A DNA stretch of 64,000 bases from Macrostomum hystrix (taxonomy: Eukaryota > Platyhelminthes > Macrostomidae), in the NCBI GenBank assembly GCA_950097015.1, contig CATNEN010000038.1:24775001-24839000 (forward strand). Direction: 5' to 3'. The notes beneath the pieces were generated by a model, which ran no database searches, had not been told where the DNA came from, and worked only from the letters and a program-made list of their open reading frames with translations. The translations under genes were made by a program, and so were the position numbers. Of the stretch, positions 53,488 to 64,000 are shown piece by piece (within the stretch, counting starts at the first letter, position 1; every line of letters begins with the position of its first letter).

Positions 53488-56400
53488 ATGTCTCTAATCC
53501 GTTCACTATTCAATTGCGTTCATCGGGCTGAGGATGGCTCCAATGAAGCTTCCCAGCCTAGCAATTACAATGCCAGAAATTTGATTGAGTACAGTCAGCA
53601 GCAGCAGCTAACTGGTGAAGCAACTATAGAACGGGTTGAGTTTTCATCTGCCCTACCCTTGTCTGGTAATCTGACCCAGCCTATTAAACAGCTGTTGATT
53701 CGTCTGGCCCGCGACTGCGCCGATGTGCAAGATTTATTTCGCCGACCGGGCAATCCTAGCGATGTTAAAAGAATTGTCCAAAGGCTTAGCTGCGGTCTGC
53801 CAGTTGACTGGGACAGTGTTAGTCACTGGACTGCCGCCAATGTCGCTAAAAGATTTCTTTTGGCCCTACCAGGCGGACCCTTCGGATCTGATGGACAGTC
53901 AGCTCTGCTGGCAGCTGTTGAAATCACCGATGCCGATGAGCGAATGGCCGCTGTCAGACTGTGAGCAATGCAATCTGGGTGCTTTGGAATACTTTTATTA
54001 AGTTCTTCAATCTCATTATACTCGCTTTTCAGGACCAGATCTAGATTTTTATTAAGGACCACCATTCTTCCACATCCTACACTGAACTTCCACATCCTAC
54101 AAGCCTGAACTTCCACATCCTTTAAGCCTGAACTTCCTCATCCTTCAAGCCTGAACTTCCACATCCTACAAGCCTGAACTTCCACATCCTTCAAGCCTGA
54201 ACTTCCACATCCTACAAGCCTGAACTTCCACATCCTTTAAGCCTGAACTTCCTCATCCTTCAAGCCTGAACTTCCACATCCTACAAGCCTGAACTTCCAC
54301 ATCCTTCAAGCCTGAACTTCCACATCCTACAAGCCTGAACTTCCACATCCTTTAAGCCTGAACTTCCACATCCTTTAAGCCTGAACTTCCACATCCTTTA
54401 AGCCTGAACTTCCACATCCTTCAAGCCTGAACTTAAACATCCTTCAAGCCTGAACTTCCACATCCTACAAGCCTGAACTTCCACACCCTTCAAGCCTGAA
54501 CTTCCACACCCTTTAAGCCTGAACTTCCACATCCTTCATGCCTGAACTTCCACACCCTTTAAGCCTGAACTTCCACATCCTTCATGCCTGAACTTCCACA
54601 TCCTTCATGCCTGAACTTCCACATCCTTCATGCCTGAACTTCCACATCCTTCATGCCTGAACTTCCACATCCTACAAGCCTGAACTTCCACACCCTTCAT
54701 GCCTGAACTTCCACACCCTTCAAGCCTGAACTTCGTCATCCTTCATGCCTGAACTTCCACATCCTTCATGCCTGAACTTCCACATCCTTCAAGCCTGAAC
54801 TTCCACATCCTTTAAGCCTGAACTTCCACATCCTACAAGACTGAACTTCCACATCCTTTAAGCCTGAACTTCCACATCCTTTAAGCCTGAACTTCCACAT
54901 CCTTCATGCCTGAATTTCCACATCCTTCATGCCTGAACTTCCACATCCTTCAAGCCTGAACTTCCACATCCTACAAGCCTGAACTTCCACATCCTTTAAG
55001 CCTGAACTTCCACATCCTTTAAGCCTGAACTTAAACATCCTTCAAGCCTGAACTTCCACATCCTACAAGCCTGAACTTCCACATCCTACAAGCCTGAACT
55101 TCCACATCCTTTAAGCCTGAACTTCCACATCCTTTAAGCCTGAACTTAAACATCCTTCAAGCCTGAACTTCCACATCCTACAAGCCTGAACTTCCACATC
55201 CTACAAGCCTGAACTTCCACATCCTTCAAGCCTGAACTTCCACATCCTACAAGCCTGAACTTCCACATCCTTCAAGCCTGAACTTCCACATCCTACAAGC
55301 CTGAACTTCCACATCCTTCAAGCCTGAACTTCCACATCCTACAAGCCTGAACTTCCACATCCTTCAAGCCTGAACTTCCACATCCTACAAGCCTGAACTT
55401 CCACATCCTTTAAGCCTGAACTTCCTCATCCTTCAAGCCTGAACTTCCACATCCTACAAGCCTGAACTTCCACATCCTTCAAGCCTGAACTTCCACATCC
55501 TACAAGCCTGAACTTCCACATCCTTTAAGCCTGAACTTCCACATCCTTTAAGCCTGAACTTCCACATCCTTTAAGCCTGAACTTCCACATCCTTCAAGCC
55601 TGAACTTAAACATCCTTCAAGCCTGAACTTCCACATCCTACAAGCCTGAACTTCCACATCCTTCATGCCTGAACTTCCACATCCTTTAAGCCTGAACTTC
55701 CACATCCTTTAAGCCTGAACTTCCACATCCTACAAGCCTGAACTTCCTCATCCTTCAAGCCTGAACTTCCACATCCTTTAAGCCTGAACTTCCACATCCT
55801 TCATGCCTGAACTTCCACATCCTTTAAGCCTGAACTTCCACATCCTTTAAGCCTGAACTTCCACATCCTTTAAGCCTGAACTTCCACATCCTTTAAGCCT
55901 GAACTTCCACATCTTTTAAGCCTGAACTTCCACATCCTTCAAGCCTGAACTTCCTCATCCTTCAAGCCTGAACTTCCACATCCTTCAAGCCTGAACTTCC
56001 ACATCCTTCAAGCCTGAACTTCCTCATCCTTTAAGCCTGAACTTCCACATCCTTTAAGCCTGAACTTCCACATCCTTCAAGCCTGAACTTCCACATCCTA
56101 CAAGCCTGAACTTCCACATCCCTCAAGCCTGAATTTCCACATCCTTCAAGCCTGAACTTCCACATCCTTTAAGCCTGAACTTCCACATCCTTCATGCCAG
56201 AATTTCCACATCCTTCAAGCCTGAACTTCCACATCCTTCATGCCTGAACTTCCACATCCTTCATGTCTGAACTTCCACATCCTTCAAGCCTGAACTTCCA
56301 CATCCTTCAAGCCTGAACTTTCACATCCTTCAAGCCTGAACTTCCACATCCTTCATGCCTGAACTTCCTCATCCTTCATGCCTGAATTTCCACATCCTTC

Positions 56401-59400
56401 ATGCCTGAACTTCCACATCCCTCAAGCCTGAACTTCCACATCCCTCAAGCCTGAATTTCCTCATCCTTCATGCCAGAATTTCCACATCCTTCATGCCTGA
56501 ACTTCCTCATCCTTCAAGCCTGAACTTCCACATCCTTCATGCCTGAACTTCCTCATCCTTCATGCCTGAACTTCCACATCCTTCAAGCCTGAACTTCCAC
56601 ATCCTTCAATCCTGAACTTCGTCATCCTTTATGCCTGAACTTCCTCATCCTTCATGCCTGAACTTCCACATCCCTCAAGCCTGAACTTCCACACCCTTCA
56701 AGCCTGAACTTCGTCATCCTTCATGCCTGAACTTCCACATCCTTCATGCCTGAACTTCCACATCCTTCAAGCCTGAACTTCCACATCCTACAAGCCTGAA
56801 CTTCCACATCCTACAAGCCTGAACTTCCTCATCCTTCAAGCCTGAACTTCCACATCCTTTAAGCCTGAACTTCCACATCCTTCATGCCTGAACTTCCACA
56901 TCCTTTAAGCCTGAACTTCCACATCCTTTAAGCCTGAACTTCCACATCCTACAAGCCTGAACTTCCTCATCCTTCAAGCCTGAACTTCCACATCCTTTAA
57001 GCCTGAACTTCCACATCCTTCATGCCTGAACTTCCACATCCTTTAAGCCTGAACTTCCACATCCTTTAAGCCTGAACTTCCACATCCTTTAAGCCTGAAC
57101 TTCCACATCCTTTAAGCCTGAACTTCCACATCTTTTAAGCCTGAACTTCCACATCCTTCAAGCCTGAACTTCCTCATCCTTCAAGCCTGAACTTCCACAT
57201 CCTTCAAGCCTGAACTTCCACATCCTTCAAGCCTGAACTTCCTCATCCTTTAAGCCTGAACTTCCACATCCTTTAAGCCTGAACTTCCACATCCTTCAAG
57301 CCTGAACTTCCACATCCTACAAGCCTGAACTTCCACATCCCTCAAGCCTGAATTTCCACATCCTTCAAGCCTGAACTTCCACATCCCTCAAGCCTGAATT
57401 TCCACATCCTTCATGCCAGAATTTCCACATCCTTCAAGCCTGAACTTCCACATCCTTCATGCCTGAACTTCCACATCCTTCATGTCTGAACTTCCACATC
57501 CTTCAAGCCTGAACTTCCACATCCTTCAAGCCTGAACTTTCACATCCTTCAAGCCTGAACTTCCACATCCTTCATGCCTGAACTTCCTCATCCTTCATGC
57601 CTGAATTTCCACATCCTTCATGCCTGAACTTCCACATCCCTCAAGCCTGAACTTCCACATCCCTCAAGCCTGAATTTCCTCATCCTTCATGCCAGAATTT
57701 CCACATCCTTCATGCCTGAACTTCCTCATCCTTCAAGCCTGAACTTCCACATCCTTCATGCCTGAACTTCCTCATCCTTCATGCCTGAACTTCCACATCC
57801 TTCAAGCCTGAACTTCCACATCCTTCAATCCTGAACTTCGTCATCCTTTATGCCTGAACTTCCTCATCCTTCATGCCTGAACTTCCACATCCCTCAAGCC
57901 TGAATTTCCACATCCTTCAAGCCTGAACTTCCACATCCCTCAAGCCTGAACTTCCACATTCCTCAAGCCTGAATTTCCACATCCTTCAAGCCTGAACTTC
58001 CACATCCCTCAAGCCTGAATTTCCACATCCTTCATGCCAGAATTTCCACATCCTTCATGCCTGAACTTCGTCATCCTTCATGCCTGAATTTCCACATCCT
58101 TCATGCCTGAACTTCGTCATCCTTCATGTCTGAATTTCCACATCCTTCAAGCCTGAATTTCCTCATCCTTCAAGCCTGAACTTCCATATCCTTCAAGCCT
58201 GAACTTCCACATCTCGCTATCCACAAGCCTGTATAAAGTTCTTGTTTCTGCTAATCGTCAAGTTAGTTGCATCGGGTCGCCAGAACTTCAACAGGCTTAT
58301 TTCACATTACCAAGTGCGCAGCATTTGTCGCTGGGTGCATGAATAAAAGTAGAATCCTATAGCTACATCTTAGACTACCCTGAGAAAGTACGCTTGCTGC
58401 TGAGGCTACATTTCACTCTGGCTAGATTTTTGTTGTAAATCTTCGGCAGGCCTGTTAGTTAGTTTTGTTCTGTGACTGTGTGTGGCCCACCTAAATACAT
58501 TCAGTTTCAAGGTCCGATTTAGCTCCGATTTAAAAAAACACACTGATTTGTATAGAGTGCGACTATTCGGTTTTCGGTTTGCATCTAGAAACTGAAACCT
58601 GTGTTTCTAAATCATTAATCTGTCATCTTCAACCTGCACCCTCCTGCCCCAGAGTCCTTGAGTCGCTGCCTCAGCCTGCTTGGCAGCTCGTTGCCCTCTG
58701 CTTCGGCCTGTGGCATCGCATGGTCTCGCTGTCTTTAGCGCCGTCGGCTAAAGCTGTCGAAGCCGTCGCAAAAAGTGTCGCCGGTAGCGTCTTTCACGCT
58801 TGCGCAGACGATCCAGTTAAGGTGGGTGCTGAGAATGCAAAACTGTCCATGTAGTCCTCTTTATGCCACCCAGACTGCTCACTGTACATTCTCTCATTCC
58901 CTGAAACCCGGCCCCAGCCCATAACACGGTACATTCTCTCTTTCCATTAACCCCCACCAGCTTTGCTATGTGCGTTCAACTCGTTACAAATGCAGCTTTA
59001 AAAATATCGTAACTCAACCAATCCAGGTGGAGCAGGCCTCTCGCGTAATGGAACTGCTCATCTCTGGCTTTGCCGACTCTCCGCTGTTCTGTCCGCAAAT
59101 GCGGCGCTATTTTGCCGATCAAATCGCTGTGGACTGCGGCCAAAGCTGTCTCGTGGCTAGCAGTGGACTAGGCGGATCAGGTACGAGATTCATTGTCTCA
59201 CTCCCTCTGATTCCTTGTGTCACTCCCTCTGATTCCTTGTGTCACTCCCTCTGATTCCTTGTCTCACTCCCTCTGATTCCTTGTGTCACTCCCTCTGATT
59301 CCTTGTGTCACTCCCTCTGATTAATTGTGTCACTCCCTCTGATTCCTTGTCTCACTCCCTCTGATTCCTTGTGTCACTCCCTCTGATTCCTTGTCTCACT

Positions 59401-60730
59401 CCCTCTGATTCCTTGTGTCACTCCCTCTGATTCCTTGTCTCACTTCCTCTGATTAATAACGTCCCTTTTGTGAAACATTCCAGCGCCCACTTTGGTCGAA
59501 ACAGACGCGTCCTATTTTCCATCCTGCAGTGTGAAAGGTAAATATTCGCTGTGATTTTAATCTTCATTTTGTGGTAATGTACTTGTCATGAAGTTTCTAG
59601 ATCAGGTTCTCTAAGGATTAATACCCAAACTAGTTTTTAGTTACACCTTTCTAATTATTTTTAATTCACTTGTTTATCGCTAGCTTATTCATGTTTCGCT
59701 CCATGCGTGTCAATTTTTTTCTTAATTTCCGCATAAATAGATTAAGCTTATTAAAAATTTCTGTGTGCACTCATCCTATTGTGAGTACAGTCTATATACA
59801 TTCCTTGAAAATCTTTCAAATCATGTCAACATAAATCACGCTAAGTGTACAGTCGACCTAATGTACATTCAAAGTATTATAGTTTCAACTCATCTAATTC
59901 AGTGTACACCTATGATGATTTACATCCGACTCATCTAATTCAGTGTACATCTATGATGATGTACATCCGACTCATCTAACTCAGTGTACACCTATGATGA
60001 TGTACATCCGACTCATCTAACTCAGTGTACACCTATGATGATTTACATCCGACTCATCTAATTCAGTGTACATCTATGATGATGTACATCCGACTCATCT
60101 AACTCAGTGTACACCTATGATGATGTACATCCGACTCATCTAACTCAGTGTACACCTATGATGATGTACATCCGACTCATCTAACTCAGTGTACACCTAT
60201 GATGATGTACATCCGACTCATCTAACTCAGTGTACACCTATGATGATGTACATCCGACTCATCTAACTCAGTGTACACCTATGATAATGTACATCCGACT
60301 CATCTAATTCAGTGTACACCTATGGTGATGTATATCCAACCCAAAGAACATAGAAACCAATGTATATTAGTTCAAATATGATCTAGACTTTGATTTCCAT
60401 ATTTACAAAAAGTATGAACCACTTGACGTCGCAGTTGATTTTGCACTGTTTTCGTTAAGCCAAATTGACACCACGCAATCTCAATTTTCCTGACTTTCCC
60501 GTTTCAAATGTTTGCTATTCCTAGATGCGCCAGTCGATTCGCCGATGCCCAGAAGCGGCTCGCTAACATTATTTAAGCCTGCCGCTGCTTCTTCGTCCGA
60601 GGATTCTCTGCTCTCCCTGGGCAGCACCCAGTCTGAGCTGCTGCTGCTGCTGCAACTGCCGCAGTCAAGAGACACGACTGTTCAACCCGACAGCAGCTTG
60701 CCGACTGCCAGTAGAATGGTGTGCCTTTGA
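53488..60730 (+). CDS. RhoGAP-domain protein, TAGAP/ARHGAP20-like
   Basis: Five exons, phases verified: 53488-53960, 58653-58821, 59027-59180, 59484-59537 and 60525-60730 (351 residues if it ends at the TGA there). The RhoGAP domain starts near residue 60: PLSGNLTQPIKQLLIRLARDC, then DLFRRPGN with the probable arginine finger Arg85. WTAANVAKRFLLALPGGPFGSDG (exon 1) aligns with the conserved fLrxLPGxxF of TAGAP/ARHGAP20-type domains, as I remember them. Exon 2 (LPQPAWQLVALCFGLW ... LSLAPSAKAVEAVAKSVAGSV) supplies the rest, and exon 3 the end helix (SRVMELLISGF). Such proteins switch off Rho GTPases. The tail is Ser/Pro/Leu-rich. The last exon may instead splice at ATG/GTGTGC (60720) into sequence beyond the window: no poly(A) signal follows and a >3-kb satellite starts at once. 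Confidence 0.8.
54050..58215. repeat. 23-bp satellite with a 1219-bp higher-order repeat, RhoGAP intron 1
   Basis: About 180 units of CACATCCTTCAAGCCTGAAC plus TTC. Rare variants recur at one fixed distance: CACATCTTTTAAG at about 55912 and 57131, GAACTTTCACATCC at about 56316 and 57536, and AATCCTGAACTTCGTC at about 56607 and 57826. The spacing is about 1219 bp, exactly 53 units. The array is nearly 90% of the 4.7-kb intron. Confidence 0.95.
59187..59456. repeat. 22-bp minisatellite in RhoGAP intron 3
   Basis: About 12 units of TGATTCCTTGTGTCACTCCC plus TC, starting seven bases after the donor and ending about 27 bp before the acceptor, so the 303-bp intron is almost all repeat. Confidence 0.95.
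59880..60330. repeat. 41-bp minisatellite in RhoGAP intron 4
   Basis: About 11 units containing GACTCATCTAACTCAGTGTA and CACCTATGATGATGTACATC. The unit contains short palindromes (GATGTACATC). It occupies the middle half of the 987-bp intron. Confidence 0.95.
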
Positions 60731-60804
60731 AAATTAGAATATTTGCTGCATTACCAACTCGCGTTTGTCAGTAGTCTGTTCAAAGTGCTAATATCGATTT
60801 CTTG

Positions 60805-63800
60805 ACATTCACTCTGTCACTCTCCCAGATCCTGAAATTAGACTGTCACTCTCCCAGATCCTCAAGTTAGACTGTCACTCCCAGATCCTCAAGTTAGACT
60901 GTCACTCTCCCAGATCCTCAAATTAGAAATGTCACTCTCCCAGATCCTCAAATTAGACTGTCACTCTTCCAGATCCTCAAATTAGGAATGTCACTCTCCC
61001 AGATCGTCAATTAAATTAGGACTGTCACTCTCCCAGATCCTCGAATTACGAATGTCACTCTCCCAGATCCTCAAATTAGGAATTTCACTCTCCCAGATCC
61101 TCAAATTAGGAATTTCACTCTCCCAGATCCTCAAATTAGACTGTCACTCTCCCAGATCCTCAAATTAGACTGTCACTCTCCCAGATCCTCAAATTAGACT
61201 GTCACTCTCCCAGATCCTCAAATTAGGAATGTCACTCTCCCAGATCCTCAATTAAATTAGGACTGTCACTCTCCCAGATCCTCGAATTACGAATGTCACT
61301 CTCCCAGATCCTCAAATTAGGAATTTCACTCTCCCAGATCCTCAAATTAGGAATTTCACTCTCCCAGATCCTCAAGTTAGACTGTCACTCTCCCAGATCC
61401 TCAAATTACGAATTTCACTCTCCCAGATCCTCAAATTAGACTGTCACTCTCCCAGATCCTCAAATTAGACTGTCACTCTCCCAGATCCTCAAATTAGACT
61501 GTCACTCTCCCAGATCCTCAAATTAAATTAGGACTGTCACTCTCCCCGATCCTCAAATTACGAATTTTACTCTCCCAGATCCTCAAATTAGACTGTCACT
61601 CTCCCAGATCCTCAATTAAATTAGGACTGACACTCTCCCAGATCCTCAAATTAGACTGTCACTCTCCCAGATCCTCAAATTAGACTGTCACTCTCCCAGA
61701 TCCTCAAATTAAATTAGGACTGTCACTCTCCCCGATCCTCAAATTACGAATTTCACTCTCCCAGATCCTCAATTAAATTAGGACTGACACTCTCCCAGAT
61801 CCTCAAATTAAATTAGGACTGTCACTCTCCCAGATCCTCAAATTAAATTAGGACTGTCAGTCTCCCAGATCCTCAAATTAAATTAGGACTGTCACTCTCC
61901 CAGATCCTCAAATTAGACTGTCACTCTCCCCGATCCTCAAATTAAATTAGGACTGTCACTCTCCCCGATCCTCAAATTACGAATTTCACTCTCCCAGATC
62001 CTCAAATTAGACTGTCACTCTCCCAGATCCTCAATTAAATTAGGACTGTCACTCTCCCCGATCCTCAATTAAATTAGGACTGTCACTCTCCCCGATCCTC
62101 AATTAAATTAGGACTGTCACTCTCCCAGATCCTCAATTAAATTAGGACTGTCACTCTCCCCGATCCTCAAATTACGAATTTCACTCTCCCAGATCCTCAA
62201 ATTAGACTGTCACTCTCCCAGATCCTCAATTAAATTAGGACTGTCACTCTCCCAGATCCTCAAATTACGAATGTCACTCTCCCAGATCCTCAAATTAGAC
62301 TGTCACTCTTCCAGATCCTCAAATTAGGAATGTCACTCTCCCAGATCGTCAATTAAATTAGGACTGTCACTCTCCCAGATCCTCGAATTACGAATGTCAC
62401 TCTCCCAGATCCTCAAATTAGGAATTTCACTCTCCCAGATCCTCAAATTAGGAATTTCACTCTCCCAGATCCTCAAATTAGACTGTCACTCTCCCAGATC
62501 CTCAAATTAGACTGTCACTCTCCCAGATCCTCAAATTAGACTGTCACTCTCCCAGATCCTCAAATTAGGAATGTCACTCTCCCAGATCCTCAATTAAATT
62601 AGGACTGTCACTCTCCCAGATCCTCGAATTACGAATGTCACTCTCCCAGATCCTCAAATTAGGAATTTCACTCTCCCAGATCCTCAAATTAGGAATTTCA
62701 CTCTCCCAGATCCTCAAGTTAGACTGTCACTCTCCCAGATCCTCAAATTACGAATTTCACTCTCCCAGATCCTCAAATTAGACTGTCACTCTCCCAGATC
62801 CTCAAATTAGACTGTCACTCTCCCAGATCCTCAAATTAGACTGTCACTCTCCCAGATCCTCAAATTAAATTAGGACTGTCACTCTCCCCGATCCTCAAAT
62901 TACGAATTTTACTCTCCCAGATCCTCAAATTAGACTGTCACTCTCCCAGATCCTCAATTAAATTAGGACTGACACTCTCCCAGATCCTCAAATTAGACTG
63001 TCACTCTCCCAGATCCTCAAATTAGACTGTCACTCTCCCAGATCCTCAAATTAAATTAGGACTGTCACTCTCCCCGATCCTCAAATTACGAATTTCACTC
63101 TCCCAGATCCTCAATTAAATTAGGACTGACACTCTCCCAGATCCTCAAATTAAATTAGGACTGTCACTCTCCCAGATCCTCAAATTAAATTAGGACTGTC
63201 AGTCTCCCAGATCCTCAAATTAAATTAGGACTGTCACTCTCCCAGATCCTCAAATTAGACTGTCACTCTCCCCGATCCTCAAATTAAATTAGGACTGTCA
63301 CTCTCCCCGATCCTCAAATTACGAATTTCACTCTCCCAGATCCTCAAATTAGACTGTCACTCTCCCAGATCCTCAATTAAATTAGGACTGTCACTCTCCC
63401 CGATCCTCAATAAAATTAGGACTGTCACTCTCCCCGATCCTCAATTAAATTAGGACTGTCACTCTCCCAGATCCTCAATTAAATTAGGACTGTCACTCTC
63501 CCCGATCCTCAAATTACGAATTTCACTCTCCCAGATCCTCAAATTAGACTGTCACTCTCCCAGATCCTCAATTAAATTAGGACTGTCACTCTCCCAGATC
63601 CTCAAATTACGAATTTCACTCTCCCAGATCCTCAAATTAGACTGTCACTCTCCCAGATCCTCAAATTAGACTGTCACTCTCCCAGATCCTCAAATTAGAC
63701 TGTCACTCTCCCAGATCCTCAAATTAAATTAGGACTGTCACTCTCCCCGATCCTCAAATTACGAATTTTACTCTCCCAGATCCTCAAATTAGACTGTCAC

Positions 63801-64000
63801 TCTCCCAGATCCTCAATTAAATTAGGACTGACACTCTCCCAGATCCTCAAATTAGACTGTCACTCTCCCAGATCCTCAAATTAGACTGTCACTCTCCCAG
63901 ATCCTCAAATTAGACTGTCACTCTCCCAGATCCTCAAATTAAATTAGGACTGTCACTCTCCCCGATCCTCAAATTACGAATTTCACTCTCCCAGATCCTC
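60805..64000. repeat. 28-40 bp satellite with ~1.34-kb higher-order repeat, running off the window
   Basis: More than 100 units of CACTCTCCCAGATCCTCAAA, with three alternating linkers: TTAGACTGT, TTACGAATTT/TTAGGAATTT and the longer TTAAATTAGGACTGT. The rare unit CACTCTTCCAGATCC at about 60963 recurs at about 62305, and the surrounding order of variants is copied, giving a higher-order period of about 1342 bp. It starts about 75 bp after RhoGAP exon 5, so it may be another intron or the 3' flank. Confidence 0.95.

Overview
This is a eukaryotic (metazoan) genome window. Its genes are split by GT-AG introns, it carries tRNA-headed SINEs, DDE and tyrosine-recombinase transposons and very long minisatellites, and its conserved genes are animal ones (NIPSNAP, PARI/PARPBP, an IRS/DOK-type adaptor, a CCDC42/CFAP73 ciliary coiled-coil protein, an EF-hand protein, a RhoGAP, a rhodopsin-class GPCR and a secreted peptide precursor). 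The small EF-hand protein resembles flatworm 16-20 kDa calcium-binding proteins and the repeat load is extreme. A free-living flatworm (macrostomid-like) or another lophotrochozoan is my best inference, not a proof. The standard genetic code fits every gene model.

Region 1 (1-13.8 kb) is mobile-element territory. A >=2.3 kb segment at the left edge is repeated directly at 11776-13768. It carries relics of two transposases plus a minisatellite. Between the copies lie an intact Crypton-like tyrosine-recombinase element with hairpin-rich ends (3039-4911), an intronless GPCR gene (5298-6410), a SINE, a cluster of deletion derivatives and small hairpin elements (9.4-10.05 kb) that share the recombinase element's termini, and a truncated Harbinger element (10117-11003). 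The 8-mer CCATAGAC is strongly concentrated here.

Region 2 (14-31.7 kb), minus strand, holds three multi-exon genes: a PARI/PARPBP orthologue (16329-20997; 5 exons, 620 aa, degenerate PIP box) with a possible small nested gene, a PH+PTB adaptor of IRS/DOK type (23347-26500) and a CCDC42/CFAP73-family gene (30428-31636). Region 3 (33.7-41.9 kb), plus strand, holds NIPSNAP (5 exons, 278 aa) and an EF-hand protein (4 exons, 126 aa, one probable GC-AG intron). Region 4 (42-64 kb) holds SINEs, a 3.5 kb higher-order satellite, a peptide-precursor gene with a disulphide-ring peptide, a SINE split by a TIR element with an 8-bp target duplication, and a RhoGAP gene whose introns are mostly satellite and which may run off the window.

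The most striking general feature is that about nine of the roughly seventeen introns consist largely of a private minisatellite (units of about 20-43 bp, up to 4.2 kb), several with higher-order repeat structure. Exon boundaries were placed by reading frame, phase and splice consensus; all phases were checked by length arithmetic except where noted.
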